DNA of 64,000 nt from Sapria himalayana (GCA_029783825.1 JAREIK010001332.1:3830314-3894313), one strand, 5' to 3'. Positions 33,445 through 46,933 are shown, counted from the first letter of the stretch. Translations and numbers: made by a program. Notes: generated by a model not told the origin, from the sequence alone.

Positions 33445-35640
33445 TTAGGTTAAAATGAGATGGAGCTCAAAAACAAACAATGATTTTGGAACTAATTCTT
33501 GTACTTGTAAATTAGCTAATTAATTTTTACCCATAATTTTAAAATTTTTTAAAATTTTGCGATTTAAATCATTATTGAACACAATGGAAACAACATATAT
33601 TTTATTTTCATATAATTTGTTATCTCTTTTGAATTAGAATTCTATTTCAATTTTAGTTAAAAAAACTTACAAATTTTAATTTCAACCTAAATTTAAATTG
33701 AATGGTTTATACAAAAATACATGAAAGCCTAAGATAGGCTTCACACAATTTTAATTTCTTTAAAATTAAAAATCTAATTTTCACAACCACAAAAATTAAT
33801 TTAGCCAAATTATCCAAATTTTGAGATAATCTAATTATCCAAATTTTAAGAATTAATTTAGCCAAACACTAAATTATACTGTGCCAAAATTAATAGGATA
33901 GTATTAAAATACAAATGAAAAAATATATATGATAATTGAAAGATTATCTCATTATATTTATATTTATATTTTTAGAATAATTATGAACCCCAAATATAAC
34001 ACATTCACAATACATCTACCACACTAACCCAACTCAAACACCACATATAGAATAAAAATTAAAAAAGAAAAAGATTAGGGATTAGGAATTTAGAAGAAAC
34101 ACCCCTTAGACCCTCAAGAGTTTCTCGAAACCAATCTTTTTTAAAAAATCTTCCTCTTAGATCTCCTCACGAGCAATACTTCTTAAAGATGGGAATCTCA
34201 TTTTTCAACCATACAATGCCAAAGCCAAAAAAAAATGGATTGCCTCTCCTTTCTTAAGCGTCAAATAAGATTTTTTTTTATGAGTAAGATTTGTGTTTTT
34301 AGCACTAAGCACAAAATATTTGATTTTTGGTGCACCAAACTTAAAAAAAAATACATCATATTCTAAAATAATTAAGTTTTGGTATACTAAAATTATCAAA
34401 CCAATTTAGCCTTCCAAAATAAAAAAAAATAAATTTTATTTAATTTGAAAATAGTTATCAGAAAGTGAGAAAGTACATTATTTCATAAAAAAAGACATCA
34501 ATGGGATTTGAACCAGTATAATCGTATCCCTCCACCTATAAAACCTGCAATAAACCATTTAATCATATAATTTCAATAATTAATGTTGCAAACTAAAATA
34601 TAATCAGGTTAATGATTTTTAGTTACTCTAAAACTTAATTATTTTAAAATCTAGTTTTTTTAATTATGAAAAGTTTGGTGTACAAAAAATCAAATATTTT
34701 GTGTTAGATGCACCAAAACACAAATCTCTATTTTTCTAAAAATCATGTTCTTCCATTTCATTTTCACACACAACATCAACACTCCATACCATTCTTTTTT
34801 TCATTATATATATCAAAAATGAGATGACTCATTTTCTATTTCTAAAAAACAAGGTTATGCCCAATTTTTAAGTGTGGAACCTATCATTCTCCAAGAAAAC
34901 CATGCTTCCACCATTAAAAAATAGTTCATTGTATTTTATATTTAAAATGAAAGCAAACCTTTTCGTTTTCATATTATTTTAAAAAATATTATGAGCACTC
35001 ATTTTCAGAACAAGCACTCCAATGATTTATATTTTAATTAAATAAAACTAGACTTTATGAAAAATATTCACATGTTCTAATTAAATTTAAACCAAACAAA
35101 AATTTAAATAAATCATATTATTAAAAATGTCTAGTTTAGCCAAACCATGACTCGAGTAGACCCCATAATCTCTCTTTATATACTCTACTGTGGGTAGACA
35201 AAGACAGGTAAATGGGTTAAATTTAAAAATCACATGTTGCAAGGAGTTTAGCTTCCACTATAGATCCCGAAACTAATTATCTCTATTCACATGAAAAATA
35301 ATTTCTCAAAAATTTGATTTTTTCCAATGATTTCTTGAGATTTTTTTTCTTTTCTCTCCAAGCCATAAACGCTCCATTGACTAGATTGATCTCATAGTGT
35401 AACTATCGTAAAAGTGTCAATATTTTTTCAACTCATAAGCTTCATCTTGATCTATTTTATTCTTGAGAGCAATTGGAATAAAAGAAGTACAATAAGGAAT
35501 ACCTCCATAGATTATATTTGTCTTTGAATAAGTAATTAAGAAAACTAGAGGAGGGTTAGGGTGGATGACTTGTCTCCTCGCTAGAATAATCGAGATGCCA
35601 ACTAGCTTGAGTATACCCATGGTGATAAAAAAATAATATG
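33445..35640 (-). repeat. Long direct repeat B (probable 5' LTR)
   Basis: Partner of repeat A (clear homology 34080-35550). It carries an extra 439-bp MITE-like insertion at 34288-34726 that A lacks: the flanks TATTTTTCTAAAAATCATG on the right and the AT-rich stretch on the left correspond to continuous sequence in A. The part between 33445 and 34080 is less clearly paired. Open frames inside are not genes. Confidence 0.6.
34288..34726. mobile_element. MITE-like element with ~55-bp inverted repeats
   Basis: The left arm (34288-34342) and right arm (about 34672-34726) are near reverse complements: GATTTGTGTTTT, then AGCAC/GCATC and similar, then CACAAAATATTTGATTTTT..GT(G/A)CACCAAACTT. It is absent from the homologous position in repeat A. 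No target duplication could be fixed. The interior includes GGGATTTGAACC at 34503-34514. Confidence 0.75.
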
Positions 35641-35699
35641 TCTTTATGATTATGACAATATCTGAATGATAACGGCATACTCAATTTTAGATTCAGGAA

Positions 35700-38550
35700 C
35701 TTACTATCATTTTAGAAAGGCAGAGAACAACAATGTGAGTATATATTCAAGATAAGCTAGCTAAGTAAAATATGAAAAATATGACTTAATATATTTGATA
35801 CACAAATAAGTTATTTTATTCAATATTTTTTTAGTTTGATTATATAATAAAAAAATCATCATATGAATAAGATTTGTTGTTCAATGATAGGAGTTTTTTT
35901 TTTCATTCTTAGAATATTCTATTTTTCTTTATATAATTATGTAGACTACAATTTTTGGTTAATATGAGCATCTCATTTTTGTTTTCTATTGGTTATATTT
36001 TATTCAAAAATGTCATAATTATATAATTTAAGTTGATATATCATTAAATGATGAAATCATTGACCCATGAGAAAATTAATTGGTGATGTGGATGCATCCA
36101 TGATGAAATTTGTACTTATTAATCAAATCTTATACGATATGTGATAATTATTATCCAAATGACTTCTAATCCAAATTTATATTGATATAGGATACCTTGA
36201 TTAAGAAGATATCTCAAAACAAATGTGGGTAAAAAAAATCATATGAGAGTTAATGAAAGCATCCTTCAATTATTTTGAATGATATATTCATTAATGAAAT
36301 AACATTCCTTACTGCTAAATGGTCATCACATGAATATATTTTTATCTTGAAATATATTTCCGTCGAGAATACATCTACTACAAAAATCTTCTCAATGATT
36401 ATTGACAACATCTTAAAAATCTTTTTAGAGTAAATTCTAAGCTACTTTAGCTTGAAACAAATAAAATTATAATATTTGATTTATTCATCATCAAAGTATT
36501 TGTCAATGTTATATTGGTTCTCTATAATTCATAATGGTCTTATGTGAATATATATTTACTAATGAATTATAAAAAATAGTTGTCAATAATGGGAATCTAA
36601 TCCACAACAATCCACTTATAACTGGTTTGCTATATTGGTCGGCAACAAGCAAATTTGTAAAAATTTGGATTAATTTATCATTAAATATAGGTTTCTTAGT
36701 GTTTTATCTATCTAAGAAAATTATTCAGTGTGATTGTTATAATTATTAAAAATTCATTATGATGTGGTAAATATCATCACTTCAAGTGATTTTCTTGAAT
36801 TATTAAATATCTACTTATGTTATTCCTAATGTTTATTCTATAAATTTACTTTCAAAGTTATTCTATTTTTTCAATAAGTGGCATTAGATAGATATTCATG
36901 CCCATGTTTGGTTAGTTATGCACTATTTGAAATGCAAAAGCTTGAACAATGAAATAAAAATATAGAATCCTAATATGTTTGATGTGGAAAAGTTAATGAA
37001 AGAATCTATATTGAATCATAACGAATGCAAATCAAAGTCATGCTAACATAATCAAAATTACATAAGATTTTGAAGGAAAGACAATCGTATTTTTAATAAA
37101 AGATTACAAATGATGAAAATAATGAAAATTACGTGCATAAAGCTCTAATAGTCAAGGAAATCTCAAAAATGGATGGATAGCTATATCACATGAATATTAT
37201 TTCAAATCACATGCTTGAAAAATAGTTTATCTATTACAAGTGGGTGAATATGTGAAAACCTAAAATTAATTGTATTCTCGTTTATATTGTTTTTAAAATC
37301 TATCAAGCACAATTTACAACACGAATTCAAGTATAACAAATGCTAAAGACTTTTTTATAAACGCATATGTTCATATATAATTTTACTCACCAAAAAATTA
37401 GGGTTGAACAAAAATTGTTACTTCAAGAATATAAAATTTAAGAAAATCAAAAATTCAGAACAAAAACATAAACACGAGATTATTGGGTGGAAACTTCTAT
37501 AATCTGTACATGTTAAACTTTGGGTTATGTCATTCTTTGGAAACTTCAATTGGACTATAATCTTCATGGAAACAAAAAAATAAATATTTATATGACAACA
37601 AAATATATAAAGTTTGTATATATAGAAAAGAAAATCATGCCAACAAAAAATTATTCTTCATGCACATTTGCTACTAGAAAGGGAGAGATAGAGAGATGAA
37701 GGGTTGCATCTATAGCTTATTTGCAAGACACATTTTTGTTAATATTAAAAAAAAAAACTTGCTTCCCTAAATGTTTGTTATAGGAATGCTAAAAAAACTT
37801 CATGAATCCTCTCTGTTTTCTGTGATATTTATTTTCTAGAAAAGAAAAAGGTCACACACTTTCTTTTCTTCCACCACACTGGACTTCAAAAATTGGGTAT
37901 ATGTTGTTTTTATTTGTTTTGTTCATTTAGTAGTTATCATATCATACTTTGGGTTCATCATGCACATTTCTTATAAAAAAATGAAAAACTAAAAAAATCT
38001 AAAATTGCCGTAATGGAACAAAATAAAACCTACAAGTTTAAAATAACAATCATGCAATGAAATTTTAACTAAAAAACAAATATACCAACATAGTAACATA
38101 AATCAAATCAATCTATTTAACTTGGACAAACCCAACAAATATCTCTTTTTTCTTAAGGTTGGGAGAGAGATGCAAATGGCTATTTAGAATAAATTTAACT
38201 TTAGAACCAAAAAGAATTTTGTCAACTTATTGATGACATTTTTATTTGTTAATTATTTTTAACTACAACTTTTTTTTTTTGATATACATGGTATCAATAA
38301 TACCACATATCAATGAGTTTCAACATACTTTGAAATATTGAATTCATAGATATATGTATTATGCACTGATTATTACATTAAACTATAATGTACCCGCTTA
38401 CATATCTTAGTATATAAGAACATTTTTCATCCTAACTTTTTTTTATACATTTCATTTGCTATAGTAAACTTAGCCTCAATGATGGACATTGCTACATGCT
38501 TTTGTAATTTTGATTGTTAAGATATTGCTTCTTTTATAAAAGTTATTAAA
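35700..38550. other. AT-rich DNA, no gene recognised
   Basis: About 2.8 kb with stops in all frames. It may contain old retrotransposon sequence, but no motif reached a level I would name. Confidence 0.5.
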
Positions 38551-38599
38551 TAACATGATAATTTGTGTATTTGAAAAGAATAAGATTGTATTTGATAGA

Positions 38600-41110
38600 C
38601 ATGGTGTTTGGTATGCCAAATACTGAATATTACTTTTTATTTTAATGATTATTCTTGATGTGTTTGCATGAAAAGGGCTTTTAATATATGATTTTATGAA
38701 ATTATAGTTTTGACAAATTATAATAAGTATTAGTGAAAAAGGTAGTTTTTGTGTGAAATATAAGAATTGTGGAATTATTGAGTAGGAGGGGACTGAAAGT
38801 TTTATAAAGTCATAGTATTTCTCATGTCATAACTTATTTATTCATTCAAGAGCATATAAAGTAATTTTAGTATTCGTTCTTCTCCAAAACTCAACACAAT
38901 TAGTTGTTACAAATATCGTACGCCAAGATTCAACCACCTCATTAATACAATCATTTTACTATGAATTACATTATTTTTGACAACAAAACGTTGTTGGAGT
39001 TGTGGCTGCACTAGCTCAGTAATATTTTAATGGCTATTACATTAATTTCATGTCATGGTAGCTAAGTACCCCACTGATGCTAAAATACATGACATTCTCA
39101 AATATCATAACTTTTTCTTTCAAGAGACACAAATACTAATGCAGAATCCATGACGGTTCTCCAATACTATGACTTTTAGATATAAAGAGTAAAGAGTATT
39201 TACTCTAGCAATGACTATTTATAGATTTGTAACTTTTTTATCTAGAAAAAAAAGCCAAATCTATGGTCAATCCTAGTGCAATGACTTTATGTTATTAAGT
39301 AAAAATATATGAATCATGGTCATCCCTAATTTTGTGATTTTGTGTTACAAAAAAAAATGCAAGAGCCATGACTATTCATATTGGTGTGACTTCATATTAT
39401 AAAGAACAAATTCATGATACTCAATCATTCTCAGTACCATAGACCTCTAATAAAAGAAAGAGACCAAAGTTATGGTCATATACATTATTATTACTTTATG
39501 TTGCAGGAAGTCATGGATAAATCCATATCATTCTCTAAGGATGTGACTTTCCACTTGCAAATACACCCATACATGTGAGTATAAAAGTAGAACGTATATC
39601 ATATAAAGGAAGGTTGTGAAGCCGAGATAAAGTGGGAAGGAGTTTGTGAAAAAGAGAAAAACTAAAAAAAGCAAATTCTGCCAAATCCTAGGAGGGATCC
39701 ATGAGCAAAGAGATAACATAAGACATAAGCTTAACTTCTAATGGAGGTACAAATTCTGACCCTTGCTTGTGGGCAGATCCAAGGCACACTAAATGAGAAT
39801 TACGAGTTTAAGATTTTGAATCCTATATTCTTTTGAGGGTTATCATTAGAACCCAAAAATTTTCAAGAAGTATTTAAAATTATCTCATATGAATTCTTCC
39901 AAGATGTCAAGAAAAATTGAGGTCTAAGGCTGGTGTATTTTATTACATATAATGGATATATAATTGATTAATTTTATACTTGGTTTATGTTGTGGTTTGG
40001 TTATTGGTAAATATAATATTTTTTAGAACTAAAATTTAGGTTTTATTATTGATATGTGTGTGTGTGTTATCAAGATTGATGGTGATAAGTAAATCATGAG
40101 ACACACTTTTACATAATGGTAGGAAAAAAGTGAAAGCCTTTTCGATCATTATACACAAGATAAACCTAAATATCAAAACTAGAAATCAAGGTAAGTTTAA
40201 GTTATGTATGTTTTACACTCATGAAGTCAAAAGTATGAACCATTTTATAAGCTAATCCATTGTGCATAAATTAGATGAACTAATCCTTAATTTATGTGAA
40301 GATTTTATGAAATATTTTTCTAAGGATTTAACCTTTTTCATGGGAGATATGTGTTATAATGGTGGATGATGATAAGTAATCTAATGATACATGCATGAGT
40401 GGAGATGACTCATAAGGTGGTGATAGTCCTATGAGCTACTTTCTATTACCAATGAGATTTTAGGAAAGGTGTATATTATTTTTTATGAGTATGCTTTTAA
40501 TACCACATTAGTTCATATCTTTATAACATATGACATTAGACAATAAGAATACATATACAAAATAACTATTAAAGATAGTTGATAAGTTACCTAAAAGGTA
40601 TGAGCTTATGAATAACTCTTAAGTAGAGATGATTTGTTATTTTATTAGTAAAGTACTTAGGGGTTAGGGGATCATTATTAGATAGGGCCTAAGTGATAAC
40701 CACCTTGTATGCTAGTTGAATACTAGAACATTCTTAAAATAATTTAGCATTTTTTCGACAACCAATTACAATAATAACCAGGAAAGTTAGATATGTCATG
40801 ATGCATAATAAAATGGACCACCCTTAAAATCTAAAAGCCATACCAAAAAAACATATTTTTATTTTTCTAACTAGAGCAACAATTGACTAACTATATTTAA
40901 TCAAACTACCCGATACATTCATTATGGGATCAATATTTGGATGAATGTTTACTTTAATATTTGTATGACTAATATACTTGCTAAACTATATTAAACGAGA
41001 GACTCTCATCCAATAAGATTTTAAAATATTGCCTAATTCTAAAATCTAGACATTATAATTCATAACAAAGTTGAAACATATAGAGATAATTGAGATGCAC
41101 CTCAAATATA
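38600..41110 (+). repeat. LTR-like unit A of the tandem array
   Basis: First of four diverged homologous units. Landmarks: GTTGGAGTTGTGGCTGCACTAGC (near 38992, quoted with its relatives below only by start), then a region of repeated GTCATGAC/CCATGACTTT(A/G)TGTTA phrases (39060-39560), AGGGGCAGATCCAAGG-like text (here near 39770), AAATCATGAGACACAC (near 40091), ACTCATGAAGTCAAAAG (near 40215) and the ending CATCCAATAAGATTTT...AACAAAGTTGAAAC (41008-41078). Its boundaries are estimates. Confidence 0.6.
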
Positions 41111-41339
41111 CCTTAAGATAAATTTCACTAATAATTTATGATATCTACCTAGGTTTGAAAGAAAGAAACTAATCATATCAACAACATGTGTTATATCTAA
41201 TATCATATAAGGCATAACATGCATAAGATTATCAATAATTGATGTATAAGGAGAAAGGCTAATGTTTCTCATCTCCACATCATATTTTTTGAGATAATAA
41301 GATATGTCTAGATTGCTTATTATTGGGTACTTAAAATAC

Positions 41340-43796
41340 TAAAAATATTATCTTTGTTGGGGAGTAAAATATGAAGTTTTTGCATGAATACTGGTGGTTA
41401 TCAAAAAGATATAACTTAAACCTAATTTGAAGAGTGATGAATATTAATTAAATCATTAAGAATATGGGTGAAATTATTGACTCAGTTGAGAGAGACTTAT
41501 AGGATAGAGAATCAATGAAGAGTCATTATTATTTCTCTTATAATGACTTATATACCCTCTCTATATTAGCTCTAATTAGTTATAGTATTATTTCTTGGTT
41601 GAAACTCAACTAAAATAGTTGTGACATTCTTTGTAAGACACAACTTTACTACTAAGTTGGCATAATCATTTCATAATACAAGACAATTATTATGGTCGTG
41701 ATAATTTGTTGGAGTTACAACTGCACTAGCACGAAACCACTAAATAACCACAATATTATTTTCACATCATAGAAACCACATACTTTATAAGTACAAGTTT
41801 TCATTACATATTTTATAGTCAATACTTATTAAAATAGAGACTAAATATCAAAATATGTAGGTCATGACATCTTTTTATGTCATGATTTGTGTTCCAAAGA
41901 GCAATGACACTGTCTTGCCATTCACAGCCTCACAACTCACCCATAAAGCCAACACCGAAGTCATGGCCAATTCCAAATTCTATGATTTTGTGTTACAATG
42001 AGAAATGATTTAGTTATGATATTTACAATGCCACAACACATTTCCCATAAAACCAAAACCATAGATGTGGACAATTCTCAATGTTGTAACTTTATGTTAC
42101 AAAGAAATTTGATTCAGTCATGTCAATCCCAATGTTGCAATATTCTTCTCACAAAGCTAAGACCAAAGTCATAACTAATTATGAGTGTCATGACATTGTA
42201 TTATAGAAATTTAAGCATCAGTCTAGTTATTCATAGTGCTTTGATAATTATGTTATAGAGAGGATCCAAAGAGATGATAAAGTAAGATCTAAACTTTGTG
42301 TTGTGACATCCAACTTAAAATATTCATCATATTCTTGAATTATAAAACCTACACTTAGAGAGACAAAAAGAGAGCAAAGAGATAGCAAGGAGAGGAGAAA
42401 AAAAATCATGATGCATACCAATACTAGGCACAAGGACCTTAATCTCAATTAGGGGCAAATCTAATGTTAACAACTAGCAAAATCAATCTGAAATAGGTTT
42501 TTTTTCTTTGAAATTAGTCTGGGTGTTTACTGGAAATCTTAGAATCCACGAGATAACATTTCAAACATCTCATGTGATTTTATCTCTAATGGTCAACTAA
42601 ACTGAATTCTAGAGTTGATTATGTAATTATATTATGATATATTATTAAAATAATGAGTTTATGTTTGGTTTATAATATGTTTGGATATTGATATATTTGA
42701 AAACCTAATATTATGATTTTTATGAATATGTTGATTTATTTGTGTTGGTCATAGTGGACCGTGACAAGTATGTCATGAGACACATTTGGTTTGAATAGAA
42801 GGAATTGATAGTCATTCTAATCTTAATATATGATATAAACAAACATGTGAAAATCCTAAGTTTAAGTATATTAATCATTATGAGTATGAACTCATAAAAC
42901 TAAAAGCACATATGTATTAAAGACCAATCCAATATGTACTATCTCAAGGAACTAATCTTGGAGTAATATAAGGGTTAAGTAGTATACCTCATCTATGAGT
43001 TTCATCATAATGTAACAATCATGTGTTAGCTATGGTGGATGATGAGAGGTATGTCACAAGACACACACAAGCAGGGGATACTCATATAGTGTTAATATCT
43101 CTACAAATTATTTTTATTTGTATGACTTCCATGGGTGAAATTCTTGAGAAAATACAAGTTTAATTTTCATGAGTATGATTCTCATGAAGCTGAAAACACA
43201 AACAAACTTAGGTCATATTTTCTCAAGTCATTGAGATAATTATAGGATAGAGAATAAAAGCACACACCCAAAGTAAGTGTCAAGGGTAGCTAAGATATTA
43301 CTTACAAGGATAAGATATGATAACAACCATTGCATAGAACAATATGTTGCTTTATATTTAAATACCAATGAGATAACTATGAGAGGATCATCCTTAGAAG
43401 TGATAGACCAACAAATGATGATCACCTTGTATTCTAATAGGGAACTTTGATATTTTCATACTAATCAACCTTTTGGTCAATAATCAAACACAATATGAAC
43501 CAAACACTAAAAAATATTATCATGCATAAGTATATGTGTCAACCCTAGAGTCTAAATAATTTCCCTAAGACAAGTTACATATATTTAACTTATAGAGTCG
43601 TCAGTGCATTATTGATCAACTAAACTATTGAATAATCCCTATGGGATTGATATATGATCTTATATCTACTTTATTACTTATACGATCTATATATTTGCAA
43701 AGTTATATTCGTCGAGAGATCCTCATACAATTAGGTTTTGTGATTGTGCCAACTAATTATGAATTTTGGTACATTTGCAAAGTCACAACAAGTTTT
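41340..43796 (+). repeat. LTR-like unit B of the tandem array
   Basis: Same landmark order as unit A, about 2.7 kb further on: TTGTTGGAGTTACAACTGCA (41707), GACTTTATGTTACAAAGAAA phrases (41880-42250), GTCATGAGACACA (42770), GTATGATTCTCATGAAGCTG (43170), CATACAATTAGGTTTTGTGA (43726), then AAAGTCACAACAAGTTTTT (43778-43796), followed by a decayed primer-binding site. Confidence 0.65.
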
Positions 43797-43814
43797 TAAT
43801 ACCATTTTTAGGGA
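43797..43814 (+). other. Decayed tRNA-Asp-type primer-binding site (plus strand)
   Basis: TAATACCATTTTTAGGGA aligned to TGGCGCCGTTGCCGGGGA, the site I know from Athila/Tat-type gypsy elements, keeps 9 of 18 bases. Eight of the nine differences are C-to-T or G-to-A. Alone this is weak; the homologous minus-strand copies (61730-61747, 62380-62397) retain other positions of the same consensus. Confidence 0.55.
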
Positions 43815-44580
43815 CTATCTTATAATAGTTCGATTTGTTAATTTAAGTTGACATAAATCTCCTTGTTAAAGGATAATTCTATTTTAGATTTTGTGAATAT
43901 AATTTTGTTTATTATTTATATTACATTTATATTGTAAGTGTACTCTCATTATTAAATTATAATTCTGTAGTCACCAAAAAAAATGAATAGAACTTTGAGA
44001 CTAAGTTAAACCCGTTGGACCTAAAAATTAAGAGAATAACATAAGTACTTTTGAGACAAAGTGTTGAACGAGAAATGATAGAAGAGAATGGAAGTAATAA
44101 ACATAACCAAGATTGTGAAAGATAAGTTGTCCATGATGACAAAACCATTACCCTGTGAGATTGTTAGAGACCTGCCTTCATGGATAGTTATTCGGGGATT
44201 CAAATGCAACCATTATAAGCCAATTATTTTGAGTTGAAATTCCATTTGATATCTATAGATCATTTTTATGAATGAAAAAGTTTGAAAATCTTCATAATTA
44301 TGAAGGTGAAATAAAGAAGACAAAAAGAAAAAAAATTATATGGATAAGTTTGCCTAAACAATTGAAGTGATTGACCAAAATAAAGAATTAAGGAAAGTCT
44401 AGCTATGAATATTTAATATAACACTACTTTAAAGGTAACATAAGGATTGTTGTAAACAGTGTGATGAATAAATTTTTTACAACATGAACCATACACTTCT
44501 CAAAAAATCCCACAATTATGAATCTTATTTACAAAATAAAAACCCACCATGAAACTCAAACTTGGTCATGGTCATCATAG
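43815..44580 (+). other. Gypsy leader and start of gag, plus orientation
   Basis: Downstream of the primer-binding site lies leader-like sequence. It then has a stretch (44165-44250, ATGGATAGTTATTCGGGGAT onward) matching the reverse complement of about 61270-61340, the start of the gag relic of the minus-strand gypsy element. This explains why the step from array unit B to C is longer than the other steps. Confidence 0.5.
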
Positions 44581-44721
44581 ATGCATTCTCTTTTATTATT
44601 GTTATTTGGAGATAGATTTATTGCTTGGGGATAAGTAATACTTTTAGTATAAAAGTTTGTTTGATATCCAAAATACTAAATAAATTATAACATTTGAAGA
44701 GTATAATTAGGCTTACCACCA

Positions 44722-44760
44722 CATGCACACGCGTGTGCACACACACACACACACACATAT
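44722..44760. repeat. (CA)n tract with a 16-bp palindrome
   Basis: TGCACACGCGTGTGCA (44724-44739) is a perfect palindrome and runs into (CA)n and ATAT. About 39 bases alternate purine and pyrimidine without a break. Confidence 0.9.
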
Positions 44761-46276
44761 TTAAATGTATTGAAGAGTTTCACTAATTTTCTATTTTGAA
44801 AGGATTTTATAAATATTAGTGAATCTTAATGAACTTGGTAAAATTAGTGGACTCACTAGAGCAAAAGCTTGTAAAAGAGAGAAATGATCAAAAGTCATGA
44901 TGATTCTCTTGTCACAATAATATACACCTCTCATAATAGATTTAAGTTGTTAAGGGTATCCTTTTTTTCCCATAACACTACCAAAATATTTTTGATATTC
45001 TTTGTACATCATCACTCTATTATTGCGATGATAAAATTATTTATTGTGCAACATTATTATCATGGTCATGATATTTTTCTAGAGGCATAATTATACTAAC
45101 TATAAACTACTTAATGACCACGATATTATTTTCACATCATAGTAATCGAGTACCACAATGGTATAAGTAGTCATGACACATTTTGGAGCCAATACTTATT
45201 TAAGACATAGCTAAAAAAATATCAAGAGATGTGGGTCACAATACTAATTTTTGTCATGATTTTTCATTCCAGAATGCAATTAATTGATCATGATTTTTTT
45301 TCATTTTAATGACTTTGTGCTCTAAAGAAAAAATATTAAAGTCACGTACAATTTACAATACTATGACTTTGTATTATAGAGAGTATTTGATTTAGTCACT
45401 ATAATTCTATAACCATAGCATTAGGCATACAAAGTTAAGTCTAAAGTTATGGTCATTTCTAGTATCATGAATTACTATTACAAAGAGTTTAAGCATCAAT
45501 TAAGGTCATTCCAATACTATGACATTTATGCTCCATATGACATCCAATGAAATGACAAAGTTGCAATCTCAATCCTATGCCATAACTTAAAAACTTAAAA
45601 TATCTCACAAATCCTCAAAGTATAAAAGCTATACTTAGAAAAAAAAGAAAAAAAGATAAAAAAGGGAGAGAGGTAAATGGAGAATGTTGCATGCAATCCC
45701 TAGGTGATACTTCATCAACCCTAATTCATGTCAATATAAAGAGAATACCAAGGAATATTGATTGGAATTAAGGTTTTATGCTTAAAAAATAGTTTGTGCA
45801 TTCATTATGAACCTTAGAAATCATGTGATGCATTGTAATACATTTTATGTGATTTATCCCCAATGTCTAGCTAAATTAAATTATAGGGTTGGTAATATAT
45901 TTCAGTTATGATGAAATTTTGAATTCATGAGTTTATGTTAGTGTTAAATTTATATCTGAATGTTAATTGATATGAATGAAATTTATAACCAAAAATTAGA
46001 GTTTTTACAAATATGTTAGTTTATGCATATTGACCATGGTGAATGATGTAAGTCATGAGACACACTCACATGGTTTGAGTAGAAGGAAGTGACAACATTT
46101 GTAATCTTAATACATGAAATAAACCAATGTTTCAAAATTCAAAGTTAAGTTATGTTAATCATTACTAGTACGTTACTCATGAATCCGAAAGCAATAACAT
46201 ATTAAAAATTAATCAATTATGTACTATGTAGAATAACTAATCTTAGAGTAATGTGGGGGTTAAATAGAATATCTTA

Positions 46277-46933
46277 CTTAGGAGTATGGGTGTCAAACGG
46301 GCCGGGTGGCCTGGGCCGCTCCGCCCGAAGCTCGGCATGGCATGCTATAATGTCGTGCCCAGGCTCGTGCCAGGCCCACCCTCAGCACGAGTCATGCCAT
46401 GTAGGGCCAAAGGTTTTCAACCCACATGTCGTGCCAGGTACGACACATGTGCATGGCACGTGGGCACGACACAGGTGCATGGCACGTGGGCACGACACAG
46501 GTGCATGGCACGTGGGCACGACACAGGTGCATGGCACGTGGGCACGACACAGGTGCATGGCACATGGGCACGATACTCCAGCCCACGCACCGAATGATAC
46601 CTGACGAGGAGATGACATGTCGATGCTCGACGAGTGAGGCTCGGCATGCTCGACGGGAGATGGTGGTGCGGTGGCATGGTGCCGAAATCCTATGTTTTTT
46701 AAAAATTGATCGACCCGGCCTGAATTGGCAAACCTGAACTGGCCAACCCAAATCGACCAACCCAAACCAAGCTGAACTGGCCCAAACCCAGGCAGATTTC
46801 AAGCTGTAGGCTCATGCCAGGCCTACCCTCCAAGGAAGCATGTCATGTTAGGCACGACATGACAGCCCGATTGGGCCTAAAAAATCAGGTCGGCCCAGCC
46901 TACCTTGGCCCATTTGACATCTCTACTTAAGAG
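46277..46933. mobile_element. Non-autonomous hAT element (641 bp) in an LTR unit
   Basis: The element spans 46285-46925. Left end TATGGGTGTCAAACGGGCCG and right end (reverse complement) TAGAGATGTCAAATGGGCC match the family TIR with few changes. Target duplications CTTAGGAG (46277-46284) and CTTAAGAG (46926-46933) agree at 7 of 8 positions. The interior is GC-rich family-type subterminal sequence (AGGCTCGTGCCAGGCCC) and a minisatellite, with no transposase. The several open frames here, on both strands, are produced by the repeat and are not genes. Confidence 0.88.
46441..46580. repeat. 26-bp minisatellite, about 5 copies
   Basis: The unit GCATGGCACGTGGGCACGAC + ACAGGT starts at 46451, 46477, 46503, 46529 and 46555, with a partial unit before. 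The first four are essentially identical and the fifth is diverged. Each full unit contains the palindrome CACGTG. Confidence 0.95.

Noticed and set aside
34503..34514. Possible tRNA gene from the GGGATTTGAACC motif
   Set aside because: Only the T-arm-like part is visible; no acceptor stem, D-arm or anticodon arm can be formed around it, so it is reported only as a B-box-like motif.
46251..46802. Several 86-136-codon open frames on both strands with HGTWARH/CHAPVSCPRA repeats
   Set aside because: All are translations of the 26-bp minisatellite and GC-rich hAT ends; 26 is not a multiple of three, so successive units shift the frame and open frames arise in all registers.
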